Below, in pieces: positions 26,380 through 34,854 of a stretch of DNA of 64,000 nucleotides. The notes under the pieces are model-generated. The model was not told where the DNA came from. It was given only the letters and a program-made list of their open reading frames with translations, and did not search any database. How positions within the stretch are numbered: position 1 is the first letter of the stretch; each line of letters begins with the position of its first letter. This DNA is from JBMOOG01 sp049324535. GTDB lineage: Bacteria > Pseudomonadota > Alphaproteobacteria > Rhodobacterales > Rhodobacteraceae. A program made the position numbers and the translations under genes. The stretch spans positions 434,001 to 498,000 of the forward strand of contig JBMOOG010000001.1 of NCBI GenBank assembly GCA_049324535.1. The letters run 5' to 3'.

Positions 26380-28499
26380 GCCCGGCCCCCGCCCGCATCT
26401 GGTGGACGGCGGCCGAGATCGCCGAGGCGCGGCTGCCGGACCTGCCGTCGACGACGCGCGGCGTCGATGCCCTGGCCAAGCGCCTGGGCTGGCGATCCGA
26501 TCCGGTCGCCGCCCGGCGGCGGGCCGGCCGGGGCGGCGGATGGGAATACGCCTGGACCCTGTTTCCGGCCAGCGCGAAACGGCGCCTCTTGCAGGAGGCG
26601 CGCGCGGCCGGGGCGGCGGTGCCGCAGGGCGCCGCCGAGGATCGCGACGCGGTCTGGGCGGCGTTCGATGCCCAGCCCGAGAAGGTGAAGACCGCCGCGC
26701 GGGCGCGGCTCGCGACCCTGCAGCGCGTGCAGGCGCTGGTCGCGGCCGGCGCCACCAAGTTCGCGGCGATCGGCGAGGTGGCCCGGCTGGACGGGGTGTC
26801 CGCCAAGACGGTCTGGAACTGGTTTGCGCTGGTCGAGGGCGCCCGGGCCGACGACTGGCTCGCGCGGCTGGCGCCCAGGCACGGAATGGCCCGGCGCGCG
26901 GTGCGGCAGGCCGAGGTGAGCCCGGAGGTCTGGGATCAGATCAAATCGGACTACCTGCGTCCCGCGCAGCCGAGCTTCACCAGCTGCTACCGGAGGGTGG
27001 TCCGCGTGGCCGCGGCACAAGGCTGGTCCATCCCGGACGAGCGCACCCTGCGGCGGCGGCTGGAGCGCGAGGTGAGCCGGGCGACGCAGGTGCTGGCACG
27101 CAAGGGTGTCGACGCGCTGAAGACGCTCTACCCGCCGCAGACCCGCGACAAGACGGCGCTGCGGGCGCTCGAGGTGGTGAACGCGGACTTCCACCGCTTC
27201 GACGTCTTCGTGCGCTGGCCGGCAGGCCGAGGCGAGAGCGAGGGCGTGATCTGCCGTCCGCAGATGGTGGCGTTCCAGGACGTCCATTCCGGGCGCATCC
27301 TGTCGTTCCGCGTCGACCAGACCCCGAACGCCGAGACGGTGCGGCTGTGCGCCGGCGACATGATCGAGACCTGGGGCATCCCGGACCATGTCGTGCTCGA
27401 CAACGGCCGCGAGTTCGCGTCGAAGCACCTGACCGGGGGCGCACCGACACGGTACCGGTTCAAGGTCCGCGAGGACGACATCCCCGGCCTGTTCGTGACG
27501 CTTGGCTGCGAGATCCACTGGGCCACGCCCTATTCCGGCCAGTCGAAGCCGGTCGAGCGGGCCTTCCGCGACCTGTGCGACGCCATCGCCAAAGACCCGC
27601 GCTTCGATGGGGCCTGGACCGGCAACAACCCGATGGCCAAGCCCGAGGACTACGGCAGCCGGGCGGTCGATCTGGACGTGTTCCTGCGGGTGCTCGCCGA
27701 CGGCATCGAGGAGCACAACACGCGGCGGAACCGGCGCAGCGAGGTGGCCTATGGCCGGTCCTTCGCCGAGGTCTTCGATGCGTCCTACGCGACCGCGCCG
27801 ATCCGCAAGGCGACCGAGGCGCAGCGCCGTCTCTGGCTGATGGGCGCCGAGGGACTGCGCGCGGACAGCCGCACCGGGATGGTGCGGTTCCAGGGCAACG
27901 AATACTGGGCCGACTGGATGGCCGATGTCGCCGGCGAGCGCCTGATCGCACGGTTCGATCCGGCGGACCTCTGGTCGGGGCTGCACATCTACAGCGCCGA
28001 GAACGCCTATCTGGGCTTTGCGCCGTGCAAGGACAAATCGGGTTTCCTGGACGTGGCCGAGGCCCGCGCGCACTCGCGCGCACGCCGTGCCTGGATGGCA
28101 GCCGAGAAGGCGGCCATGGCCGCGCACCGCCGCCTGAGCGCGGCCGAGATCGGCGCCAGCCTCGACGCGCTGGCGCCCCTGCCGGCCCCGGCTGGACCAG
28201 CCGCGAGCGTGATCCGCCCGGTCTTCGGCCGGAGCCCGCAGCCGACGCCGGCCGATCCGGCGGTAGATCGCGCCCAGGCGGCGATCGTCGCTGAGCTGGC
28301 GGAACGCCGCCCGTCCGCGACAGCCCCCGAAGAGGCGCGGGACCGGTTCCGCCGGGCGCTCGACATCGAGGCGGCCGAGGCCGCCGGCGCGACAGTCACC
28401 CCCGAGCAGCGCCGGTGGCTCGCGGCCTATCAGGGTACGCCGGAATACCGCGCCGAGCGGACGCTCTGGGAGACGTGGGGCGATCAGGTTTTCGGATGA
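26376..28499 (+). CDS. MuA-like DDE transposase
   Basis: The 707-residue protein has an N-terminal Mu-type DNA-binding domain (WWTAAEIAEARLPDLPSTTR, with GWRSDP downstream), two further DNA-binding regions, and an integrase-fold catalytic core. The catalytic triad reads Asp271 (VNADFHRF), Asp342 (VVLDNGREF) and Glu394 (KPVERAF). A Mu-transposase C-terminal barrel and a basic C-terminal tail follow. It integrates and replicates the phage by transposition. All key residues are present, so the protein may be active even though the right phage end is missing. Confidence 0.93.
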   Translation: MSPAPARIWWTAAEIAEARLPDLPSTTRGVDALAKRLGWRSDPVAARRRAGRGGGWEYAWTLFPASAKRRLLQEARAAGAAVPQGAAEDRDAVWAAFDAQPEKVKTAARARLATLQRVQALVAAGATKFAAIGEVARLDGVSAKTVWNWFALVEGARADDWLARLAPRHGMARRAVRQAEVSPEVWDQIKSDYLRPAQPSFTSCYRRVVRVAAAQGWSIPDERTLRRRLEREVSRATQVLARKGVDALKTLYPPQTRDKTALRALEVVNADFHRFDVFVRWPAGRGESEGVICRPQMVAFQDVHSGRILSFRVDQTPNAETVRLCAGDMIETWGIPDHVVLDNGREFASKHLTGGAPTRYRFKVREDDIPGLFVTLGCEIHWATPYSGQSKPVERAFRDLCDAIAKDPRFDGAWTGNNPMAKPEDYGSRAVDLDVFLRVLADGIEEHNTRRNRRSEVAYGRSFAEVFDASYATAPIRKATEAQRRLWLMGAEGLRADSRTGMVRFQGNEYWADWMADVAGERLIARFDPADLWSGLHIYSAENAYLGFAPCKDKSGFLDVAEARAHSRARRAWMAAEKAAMAAHRRLSAAEIGASLDALAPLPAPAGPAASVIRPVFGRSPQPTPADPAVDRAQAAIVAELAERRPSATAPEEARDRFRRALDIEAAEAAGATVTPEQRRWLAAYQGTPEYRAERTLWETWGDQVFG

Positions 28500-28555
28500 A
28501 GGCACCGCCGGGGGCGGCCAGGCCCACCGGCGGCTTTGGAGCAGAGGAGAGCAGA

Positions 28556-29320
28556 ATGGCAGACGGACCGGGAGTTTTCAACAACGTGGCGCCCCTGCGC
28601 AACGTCGCCGCACTGGTGGCGCTGATCGAGAGGGTGCAGAGCCGGAGCTTCGGCCTGCCGGGGATGGCGACCTTCTACGGGCCGTCCGGGTTCGGCAAGA
28701 CGACCGCGGCGGTCTTTGCCGCCAACCGGTTTCAGGCCTTCCACGTGCAGGTGAAGTCGGCCTGGACGACGAAGAAGCTCACCTCGGCGATCCTGACGGA
28801 CCTCGGGGTCAGGCCGGACCGCACGGTGGCGGACATGATCGACCAGATCAGCGGCGAGCTGGCGCGCAGCGGCCTGCCCCTGATCATCGACGAGGCCGAT
28901 CACCTGGTGACACGCGGCGTGGTCGAGGTGGTGCGCGACATCTACGAGAGTTCGGGCGCCACCATTGTCCTGATCGGCGAGGAAGGGCTGCCGCAGAAGC
29001 TGCAGAAATGGGAGCGGGTCCACGGGCGGATGCTGGACTGGGTCGCGGCCCAGCCCGGAGACGCCGCCGATGTGACGCACCTCGCGCGGATCTATGCGCC
29101 CGGGATCGAGATCGCGCCAGACCTGCGCGAGCACCTGCTGCAGGTGTCGGCCCGGTCGATCCGGCGCATCTGCATCAATCTCGACCGGCTGGCCGAGTTC
29201 GCGCGGACGCGCGGGCTGACGTCCGTCGGCCTGGCCGACTGGGGGCGCGGGGACTTCTTTTCCGGCGAGGCCCCGCACCCTAGGCGTGACCTGGCGGCAG
29301 CCGTGCGGAGGGTCGCATGA
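28556..29320 (+). CDS. MuB-like AAA+ ATPase (target-capture protein)
   Basis: This 254-residue AAA ATPase has Walker A GPSGFGKTT, Walker B LPLIIDEAD and the sensor region TIVLIGEEGLP. It is the partner of the transposase and selects target DNA and protects the phage from self-insertion. I choose ATG 28556, behind AGAGGAGAG. An in-frame ATG at 28496 overlapping the tnpA stop would add a 20-residue Pro/Gly-rich leader and is the alternative. Confidence 0.88.
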   Translation: MADGPGVFNNVAPLRNVAALVALIERVQSRSFGLPGMATFYGPSGFGKTTAAVFAANRFQAFHVQVKSAWTTKKLTSAILTDLGVRPDRTVADMIDQISGELARSGLPLIIDEADHLVTRGVVEVVRDIYESSGATIVLIGEEGLPQKLQKWERVHGRMLDWVAAQPGDAADVTHLARIYAPGIEIAPDLREHLLQVSARSIRRICINLDRLAEFARTRGLTSVGLADWGRGDFFSGEAPHPRRDLAAAVRRVA

Positions 29321-29898
29321 AGGTCGCACCCTCCGTCATGGCCGCCACCGCCGACGCCGCCTGGGCGGCGGCCTTGCGGCGCGGCAGTTTCACCTACGCC
29401 GACATTGCGGCCGATATCGGCCTGTCGATCGATCGGGCGACCGACCTGGTGCGCGGCTGGGTCCGTGCCCGCGCTGCAATCTCGGTGGGTCTCGGCCCGC
29501 ATCGGCGGAAGCAGTTCCGCGTGACCGAGATCGGCCGGGCGCTGTCGGAGGCGCCGGTCCGCAGCCGCGCGGACGGGTCGCCCATCCGCCAGGCCACCGT
29601 GCAGGGCAATCTCTGGCGGTCGATGCGGGGCCTCAGGGCCTTCACGCCGGTCGACCTGGCCGCGCACAGCTGCACCGAGACGGTGCCGGTCGACGAGGTC
29701 GCCGCGCAGGCCTATTGCCAGTCCCTGACGCGGGCGGGCTATCTGCGGGTCGAGCGCAAGGCGGTCCCGGGGCGGCGGCAGGCGATCTACCGGCTGGTGC
29801 GCGACACCGGCCCGCAGCCGCCCTCCGAGCGCCGGGTGCGCGCGATCTGGGACGGCAACCTCGGCAAGATCACCCACATCGACGGGGTGCGGCCATGA
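29317..29898 (+). CDS. Hypothetical early protein with winged-helix-like parts
   Basis: The 193-residue protein has two probable helix-turn-helix segments (FTYADIAADIGLSIDRATDLVRGW near residue 25, and FTPVDLAAHS near residue 107), each followed by a wing-like stretch. It overlaps tnpB by 4 bp, so it is in the same operon. In Mu-like phages this position holds small regulators; no specific family is recognised. Confidence 0.6.
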   Translation: MKVAPSVMAATADAAWAAALRRGSFTYADIAADIGLSIDRATDLVRGWVRARAAISVGLGPHRRKQFRVTEIGRALSEAPVRSRADGSPIRQATVQGNLWRSMRGLRAFTPVDLAAHSCTETVPVDEVAAQAYCQSLTRAGYLRVERKAVPGRRQAIYRLVRDTGPQPPSERRVRAIWDGNLGKITHIDGVRP

Positions 29899-30287
29899 CG
29901 GGGCCGGTCGAGACGGCGCGCGCGGCCTGGGCGGCGGCTGCGAAGCCCCTGCCGGACTGGGTCGAGGCCATGGCGCAGGAATGCGCCCGCACCAGCCAGA
30001 ACCGTGTGGCCGAGCGCATCGGCCGGTCGGCGGCGGTGGTGAGCCAGGTCCTGCGGGCGAAGTATCCGGGGGATCTGGCGGCCGTTGAAGAGCTCTTCAA
30101 CGGGGCCTTCCGGGGCGAGCTCACCGCCTGCCCGGCCAAGGGCACGATCCCCGTCGACCAGTGTCGGCACTGGCGCGAGAAGGCCCGCCGCTTCGTCAAC
30201 GTCAACGCCGAACGAGTGGCGATGTACCGAGCCTGCTCGGCCTGCCCGCGCAACCGCAAGGAGGCCGCTGATGCCACGACCTGCTGA
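29895..30287 (+). CDS. HTH protein with cysteine cluster
   Basis: The 130-residue protein has an N-terminal helix-turn-helix (NRVAERIGRSAAVVSQVLRAKYPGDL) and a C-terminal half with four or five cysteines (TACPAKG, QCRHW, ACSACPRN) suggesting a metal site. It resembles small transcriptional regulators found after tnpB in Mu-like phages. It overlaps its neighbours on both sides. Confidence 0.65.
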   Translation: MTGPVETARAAWAAAAKPLPDWVEAMAQECARTSQNRVAERIGRSAAVVSQVLRAKYPGDLAAVEELFNGAFRGELTACPAKGTIPVDQCRHWREKARRFVNVNAERVAMYRACSACPRNRKEAADATTC

Positions 30288-30495
30288 ACCCTTCGGCATC
30301 GCCGCGATGATGACCCTCGCCGCCCGCGGCGTCGGCAAGGTCGACCGGGACGGCCGACGTGGCGCCACGCTGGTCACCGTCGACGAGATCGAGGCGATGG
30401 CCTGCCTCCTGGCCCTCTGGGGCCTGACGCCGATCCAGCCCGGCAGCTACGCGCCGCCGGACATCTTCACCCACAGCGAAGGAGAACGGGCATGA
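30271..30495 (+). CDS. Hypothetical small protein
   Basis: The 74-residue protein has no recognised domain. The ATG lies in a shortened junction (GGAGGCCGCTGATG) and overlaps the previous gene by 17 bp. It is part of the early operon. Confidence 0.55.
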   Translation: MPRPAEPFGIAAMMTLAARGVGKVDRDGRRGATLVTVDEIEAMACLLALWGLTPIQPGSYAPPDIFTHSEGERA

Positions 30496-31157
30496 CACCC
30501 GATCCGCACTATCCCCCCGCGCCGATCCCATCGGGCCGCGTCCTGATCGATGGGGTCGAGCACCTGGTCGACGGCGATGGCATCAAGGTGCCGGTGAGCG
30601 TCGTGAAGCCGCAGCACCTGCTCGAAGACCAACTGGTGCGCGACGAGATGGGCCATGCCGTTGCCCTCTCCGAGCAGATCGCGCGTTTCCTGGGCCACGT
30701 GACCGACAACCTTGGCGCCTTCGAGGCGCTGATCGCCGAGCGCTACGGCGCAAGGGTCGGGGGCGCGAAGGGCAACAAGACGCTGATGACCTTTGACGGG
30801 CTGATGAAGATCACCGTCCAGGTCGCCGACAGCGTGGTCTTCGGCCCCGAGCTGCAGATCGCCAAGAGCCTGGTGGACGAGTGCCTGAACGACTGGACCG
30901 CGCAGGCCGGGGACGAGCTGCGCGCGGTGGTGACGCGGGCGTTCAACACCGACAAGGAAGGCCAGATCAATCGCGCGGCGCTCTATTCGCTCCTGCGCCT
31001 CGAGATCGCCGACGAGCGCTGGCAGAGGGGGATGCAGGCGATCCGCGATGCGATGCGGGTGGTCGGCTCGAAGAGCTACGTCCGCTTCTATCGTCGACCC
31101 ACCGCCAATGCGCCCTGGCAGCCGGTGACCATCGACCTGGCGAAGGCGGGGGGATGA
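30492..31157 (+). CDS. DUF3164 family protein
   Basis: The 221-residue protein matches the DUF3164 family of Mu-like phages: an N-terminal segment with VKPQHLLEDQLVRDEM, a helical middle (IARFLGHVTDNLGAFEALIAERYG), GNKTLMTFDGLMKITVQVAD, and the C-terminal RFYRRP ending. The function is unknown. It has 4-bp overlaps on both sides. Confidence 0.85.
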   Translation: MTPDPHYPPAPIPSGRVLIDGVEHLVDGDGIKVPVSVVKPQHLLEDQLVRDEMGHAVALSEQIARFLGHVTDNLGAFEALIAERYGARVGGAKGNKTLMTFDGLMKITVQVADSVVFGPELQIAKSLVDECLNDWTAQAGDELRAVVTRAFNTDKEGQINRAALYSLLRLEIADERWQRGMQAIRDAMRVVGSKSYVRFYRRPTANAPWQPVTIDLAKAGG

Positions 31158-31393
31158 ACGCCGCCGTCTTCCAGAAGCGTCTGCGCGCGATCGCCGACCG
31201 CTATCTGGCGGCGACGCGCGAGGCCAAGGCGGACATCGACGCCTTGATGGCCGAGGCGGAGGCATCCGCCCTGGCCGAGCCAGAACTCTTCTCGGCGCTG
31301 GCGCAGGCCGAAGAGGCCCGCATCCAGCGGATGCTTGACATGCAGGGGATCGCCGGGCGCGGCCCTTCGAGACAGGAAGGAGTGCACGAATGA
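31154..31393 (+). CDS. Hypothetical coiled-coil-like protein
   Basis: This 79-residue, acidic and almost entirely helical protein is Ala/Glu-rich, and heptad-like spacing suggests a short coiled coil. It is in the operon between the DUF3164 and gemA genes. Function is unknown. Confidence 0.55.
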   Translation: MNAAVFQKRLRAIADRYLAATREAKADIDALMAEAEASALAEPELFSALAQAEEARIQRMLDMQGIAGRGPSRQEGVHE

Positions 31394-31830
31394 ACGCGCG
31401 CGCGATGCAGCGCCTGATCCACGCCGGCGCCCGCGCGCTGGGACTGGATGACGAGACCCGGCGCGACCTGCAGCTGGTGGTTACCGGCAAGGCGTCGATG
31501 CGGGACATGACCGAGGCCGAGCTGGCCCGGACCCTGGCCGCGCTGAAGGATCGCGGGTTCCATCCCGACGCCCCGAAACCGAAGTCCCGCAAGACAGCCG
31601 AGCGCGGCGACGTCCGCTTCTGCCATGTCCTGTGGCGGCTCCTCTCGGAGAAGGGCGCCGTGCGCCAGGCGGGAGCCGCCGGGCTCAACGCCTTCATCCG
31701 GGCGCGCTTCGAGCGCGCCTGGGGTCATGTGCCGATCGACATCGACGCGATGCGCGACGCTCGCCAGATCTCGGACGTGGTGCGCGCGCTCAAGGACATG
31801 TGCCGGCGCGCCGGTATCGACCTGCGATGA
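31390..31830 (+). CDS. gemA: GemA-like regulatory protein (Mu gp16 family)
   Basis: The 146-residue protein is recognised by RLIHAGARALGLDDETRRDLQ and the C-terminal helical block with LNAFIRARFERAW. The GemA family in Mu modulates host gene expression and DNA topology early in infection. It is followed directly by a small gene and mor, as in Mu-like phages. Confidence 0.85.
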   Translation: MNARAMQRLIHAGARALGLDDETRRDLQLVVTGKASMRDMTEAELARTLAALKDRGFHPDAPKPKSRKTAERGDVRFCHVLWRLLSEKGAVRQAGAAGLNAFIRARFERAWGHVPIDIDAMRDARQISDVVRALKDMCRRAGIDLR

Positions 31831-32078
31831 AGAAGAGCCTCGTCATCGTCACCGACCACGCGGTGCTGCGCTATCTCGAGCGCGTGCGCGGCCTCGATGT
31901 CGAGGGGCTGCGCCGCGAGATCGGCGCCCGCATCGACCGGGTCGCCCGCGAAGGGGTCTGCGGGGTCATCCTCGATGGCTGGGAATACCGCCTCGCGGAC
32001 GGCTTCGTGGTGACGGTCCAGCCGGCAAGCGAGCCCGACAAGCGTCGTGGCCGCCAGCGCCGGGAGCGGGACGAATGA
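31827..32078 (+). CDS. Hypothetical small basic protein
   Basis: The 83-residue protein begins MKKSLVIVTDHAVLRYLERV. The HAVLRYLERV segment recurs in small phage proteins of unknown role. It has a very basic tail (KRRGRQRRERDE). It overlaps gemA and mor-like genes by 4 bp. Confidence 0.6.
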   Translation: MKKSLVIVTDHAVLRYLERVRGLDVEGLRREIGARIDRVAREGVCGVILDGWEYRLADGFVVTVQPASEPDKRRGRQRRERDE

Positions 32079-32452
32079 CGCAGCTGCCGGGCATCGCCGG
32101 AGAGATCGAGGCGATCATCGGCCTCGACCTGACCGTGCGCCTCTTGAAGCGGCGCGGCGGCACGCAGGTGGCGATCCCGGTGCGTGCGAAGGGCTCGAAG
32201 CTGGCCGATATCATCGGCTTGCATGCCACCGAGCGCCTCGCTCAGGCGATGGGGCCAGGCAAGATCAGTCTGCCCTGCGCCCACATGCGGGGTGCCAGGG
32301 CGCGCCGCGCCGAGGCGATGGCGATGCTGCGCGCCGGCGCCAGCCTGCAGCAGGTGGCGCTGGCCTGCGATCTGCACACGCGGACCGTGTCCAACTACCG
32401 GGCCATGATCGAGGCCGAGGCCAGTCGGGAGCAGCTGAAACTGCCCCTTTGA
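32075..32452 (+). CDS. Mor-like transcription activator
   Basis: This 125-residue protein is of the Mor/C family of Mu: an acidic N-terminal dimerisation part and a C-terminal helix-turn-helix (MLRAGASLQQVALACDLHTRTVSNYRAMI). Mor switches on the middle promoter, so this gene should activate the lysis and head genes that begin 120 bp downstream. No clear sigma70 -35 was seen in that gap, as expected of a Mor-dependent promoter. Confidence 0.8.
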   Translation: MTQLPGIAGEIEAIIGLDLTVRLLKRRGGTQVAIPVRAKGSKLADIIGLHATERLAQAMGPGKISLPCAHMRGARARRAEAMAMLRAGASLQQVALACDLHTRTVSNYRAMIEAEASREQLKLPL

Positions 32453-32575
32453 CAGGGGCCGAGGCGCTCTGCGAGACTGCGGCCCGCGTGTCTCCCACCC
32501 GATACCTGAAAGCTTTCAAGGCCGATCTTCGGCGCCCGACCGGCGACTGTGCACGGGCCGGATCCGGAGATCGCC

Positions 32576-33481
32576 ATGCCCGCCACAAGCCCGAAGGGCC
32601 TCACGTTCCTGAAGCGTCACGAGGGCGTCGTGCTGCGCGCCTACCGCGACGCGGCCGGCGTCTGGACGATTGGCTGCGGCCTGACTGCGGCCTCGGGCGT
32701 GGTGCGCCCGAAGGCGGGCATGGTCATCACCGAGGCCGAGGCTGACCGGCTGCTGTCGCAGGCTTTGGAGCGGAACTACGAGCCCGCCGTCGCCCGCGCC
32801 ATGCCGGGCACCAAGCCCCACGAGTTCGACGCGGGCGTGAGCTTCCATTTCAACACCGGCGCGATCGACCGCGCCTCCTGGGTTGCCGCCTGGCGTGTCG
32901 GGCGCAACCGCGACTGGGCGGCCGTGCTGGTCGGGTTGCGGAAATGGACCCGCGGCGGCGGCAAGGTGCTGCCGGGGCTCCGGGCGCGCCGGGAGGCCGA
33001 GTTCCGCCTGTTGCAGAACGCCGATTATGGCGTGACGCCCCGTGCGCCGGCGCCGGGCTTTGCCCGCTGGGCGCTGCCGATGACGGTTGTCGAGAAGGCC
33101 AAGGTGATCGGCGAACTGCATCGCCTGGGCTACAAGGTCGCCGCCGGCGCGGCCGACATCACGGCGGACGAGGTCCGGCGGTTCCAGCGAGACCATGGGC
33201 TGACCGAGGACGGGGTCATCGGCCGCGCGACGCTGAGCGCGCTGCAGCGCCGGATCGACGCCACCCGCAAGACCGGCCAGACCGCTGGCGCCGGGGCGGG
33301 CGGCGCTGCGGCCACGCAGGCGCCGGGCTTCGGCGATGCGCTGCCTGCCTGGGCCGAGCCCGTGATGCTGGCCGGGCTGGTGGCAGTCGCCGCCTGGCTG
33401 GCCTGGTCCTACCGCGACGTGATCGCCGCGAAACTGGGCGCCCGCGCCCCGAAACTCTCTGCCTGGCTGAGGAGCGTCTGA
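32576..33481 (+). CDS. Endolysin: GH24 lysozyme + peptidoglycan-binding domain + C-terminal membrane helix
   Basis: The 301-residue protein has a phage lysozyme domain (about residues 1-145) with FLKRHEGVVLRAYRDAAGVWTIGCG holding the catalytic Glu in RHEG. A peptidoglycan-binding module (about 160-215, VRRFQRDHGLTEDGVIGRATL) follows, then an Ala/Gly linker and a hydrophobic helix (about 263-279) before a basic end. The C-terminal anchor is unusual. GGAG lies eight bases before the ATG. It degrades peptidoglycan at lysis. Confidence 0.9.
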   Translation: MPATSPKGLTFLKRHEGVVLRAYRDAAGVWTIGCGLTAASGVVRPKAGMVITEAEADRLLSQALERNYEPAVARAMPGTKPHEFDAGVSFHFNTGAIDRASWVAAWRVGRNRDWAAVLVGLRKWTRGGGKVLPGLRARREAEFRLLQNADYGVTPRAPAPGFARWALPMTVVEKAKVIGELHRLGYKVAAGAADITADEVRRFQRDHGLTEDGVIGRATLSALQRRIDATRKTGQTAGAGAGGAAATQAPGFGDALPAWAEPVMLAGLVAVAAWLAWSYRDVIAAKLGARAPKLSAWLRSV

Positions 33482-33482
33482 G

Positions 33483-33767
33483 ATGCGGCCCCTTGTCGCC
33501 CTGCTGCTCCTGCTGCCGACACAGGCAGCCGCCGAGTGCCTCGATCTCGATCGGATCCTGCAGCGGCTCGACCGATATTTCGGCGAAGTGCCGGTCTTCG
33601 CGGGCGCGGGTGACGCCGGTGACGTGGGCGCGACCATCGTCACGGCCGCGCCGGACGGGACGACGTTCACAGTGCTGGTCGTGCGGCCGGACGGCACCGC
33701 CTGCATGATCGGGGCCGGCAATGGATGGTCCATCGCGCGGCCCGCACCGGCCGGAAAGGAAGGCTGA
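33483..33767 (+). CDS. Small exported protein in the lysis block
   Basis: The 94-residue protein starts one base after the endolysin stop. It has a clear signal peptide (MRPLVALLLLLPTQAAA) and a mature part with two cysteines. It could be a spanin-like or lysis-timing protein from its position; no lipobox is present, so it is not a classical Rz1. Function is unknown. Confidence 0.6.
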   Translation: MRPLVALLLLLPTQAAAECLDLDRILQRLDRYFGEVPVFAGAGDAGDVGATIVTAAPDGTTFTVLVVRPDGTACMIGAGNGWSIARPAPAGKEG

Positions 33768-33768
33768 G

Positions 33769-33999
33769 ATGACCAAGGGCGAAATCCGGGTCGGCGTCAC
33801 CTTCAATCCATCCGGCGATCCGCTGGTCGCCGAGTTGAAGGCCGCGGCCGCGCAGCTGATCGATCTGATCGACAGGATTGTCGACGAGACCGATGCCGGC
33901 ATGCCGATGCCCGAGCGCCGGCGACTGAAGGCCATCGCCCAGACCGCGACCGAGGAGGCCGCGATGTGGGCGGTCAAGGCCGCCACCAAGGAGTGCTGA
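33769..33999 (+). CDS. Acb2/Tad1-like hairpin protein (putative cyclic-nucleotide sponge)
   Basis: The 76-residue protein has an N-terminal VTFNPSGDPLVAELKAAAAQ helix, a short loop with MPMPERRR, and a C-terminal helix ending in EEAAMWAVKAATKE. The helix-loop-helix with FNPSGD and a terminal [E]-A-x-MWA-x-[K/N]-A motif is the pattern I know from the Acb2/DUF7681 family. Members bind cyclic di- and trinucleotides and block CBASS and Thoeris defence. It lies between the exported protein and the holin, in the lysis block. The assignment is from motif memory only. Confidence 0.5.
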   Translation: MTKGEIRVGVTFNPSGDPLVAELKAAAAQLIDLIDRIVDETDAGMPMPERRRLKAIAQTATEEAAMWAVKAATKEC

Positions 34000-34000
34000 C

Positions 34001-34513
34001 ATGGCCCCCGCGCTTATCGCCCTTGCCGCCCAGATCGGCGCGCCGCTGATCGAACAGATCCTCGCGCGCAAGATCGGCGCCTCGAACGCGAGCCTCGCCC
34101 GCGACGTGATCGCGGCCGTCGCCCGCGAGGCCGGATCGACGCCCGAGGCGATCGACGCGCTGGCCGCATCCGACCCCGCCCGCGTCACGGCCGCGATCCA
34201 GGCGGTCGAGCCGATGACGCCCGAGATGATCGCACTCTATGAGAAGGGCCTCGAGGGCCAGTTCGCGCTGGCCGAGGCCGAGGTGCGGTCGGAGCACTGG
34301 TTCAGCTGGGCGTGGAGGCCGGCCGGCATGTGGGCGCTCGGGTTCCTGTGGCTCTGGAACCTCGTCATCCTCCATGTCGCGAACGCCGTCTGGCGGATCG
34401 CGCTGCCGCCGGCCGACCTCGGGGTGCTCTTCCAGCTCACCGCGACGTACATGGGCCTCTACATGGGCGGCCACACCATCAAGGACGTCGCAGCGAAGTG
34501 GAGCGGCCGTTGA
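34001..34513 (+). CDS. 3TM-type phage holin
   Basis: The 170-residue protein has a soluble N-terminal part and hydrophobic helices in the second half (WAWRPAGMWALGFLWLWNLVI, then the LPPADLGVLFQLTATYMGLYMGG region). The W-RP-x-G-x-W and the TATYMGLYMGGHTIKDV tail are typical of the 3TM holin family shared with Rhodobacter gene transfer agents. It would form the membrane lesion releasing the endolysin. Its stop overlaps the TTG start of the next gene. Confidence 0.85.
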   Translation: MAPALIALAAQIGAPLIEQILARKIGASNASLARDVIAAVAREAGSTPEAIDALAASDPARVTAAIQAVEPMTPEMIALYEKGLEGQFALAEAEVRSEHWFSWAWRPAGMWALGFLWLWNLVILHVANAVWRIALPPADLGVLFQLTATYMGLYMGGHTIKDVAAKWSGR

Positions 34514-34854
34514 CCTTCGACTTCGATCTGACCGTCACGCTGAGCCTGATCCTGTCGGTCATCACGCTCGCCTTCGCCTGGATCAGGACCCGCCGGCAGG
34601 ATCTGGAGGGGCGGATCGCCAGCGGCGCTGCCCGCACGGACGCCCACGAGCTGCGGATCGTGCGGCTCGAGCAGGCGCTCGGCAGCCTGCCGGCGCGCGA
34701 CGACATGCACCGACTGCAGATCGCGCTCACCGAGATGCGCGGCGACATGCGGACGATGCAGGCGACGATGGTGGGTCAGTCGGAGATCATGAAGCGCCTG
34801 GAGACGATCGTGACGCGCCACGAGGACCATCTTCTGGACGGGGCCAAGCGATGA
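34510..34854 (+). CDS. DUF2730 family membrane protein
   Basis: The 114-residue protein, from a TTG start overlapping the holin stop, has one membrane helix (about residues 6-24) and then a long helix with DAHELRIVRLEQALGSLPARDDMHRL, diagnostic of DUF2730 in Mu-like phages. It precedes the gp26/gp27-like genes in Mu order. Its role is unknown. Confidence 0.8.
   Translation: MTFDFDLTVTLSLILSVITLAFAWIRTRRQDLEGRIASGAARTDAHELRIVRLEQALGSLPARDDMHRLQIALTEMRGDMRTMQATMVGQSEIMKRLETIVTRHEDHLLDGAKR

Noticed and set aside
25896..28505. 869-codon open frame antisense to the MuA-like transposase
   Set aside because: It is rich in Arg, Gly, Pro and His with no domain, as expected for the mirror of a GC-rich gene; the plus strand carries the DDE motifs.
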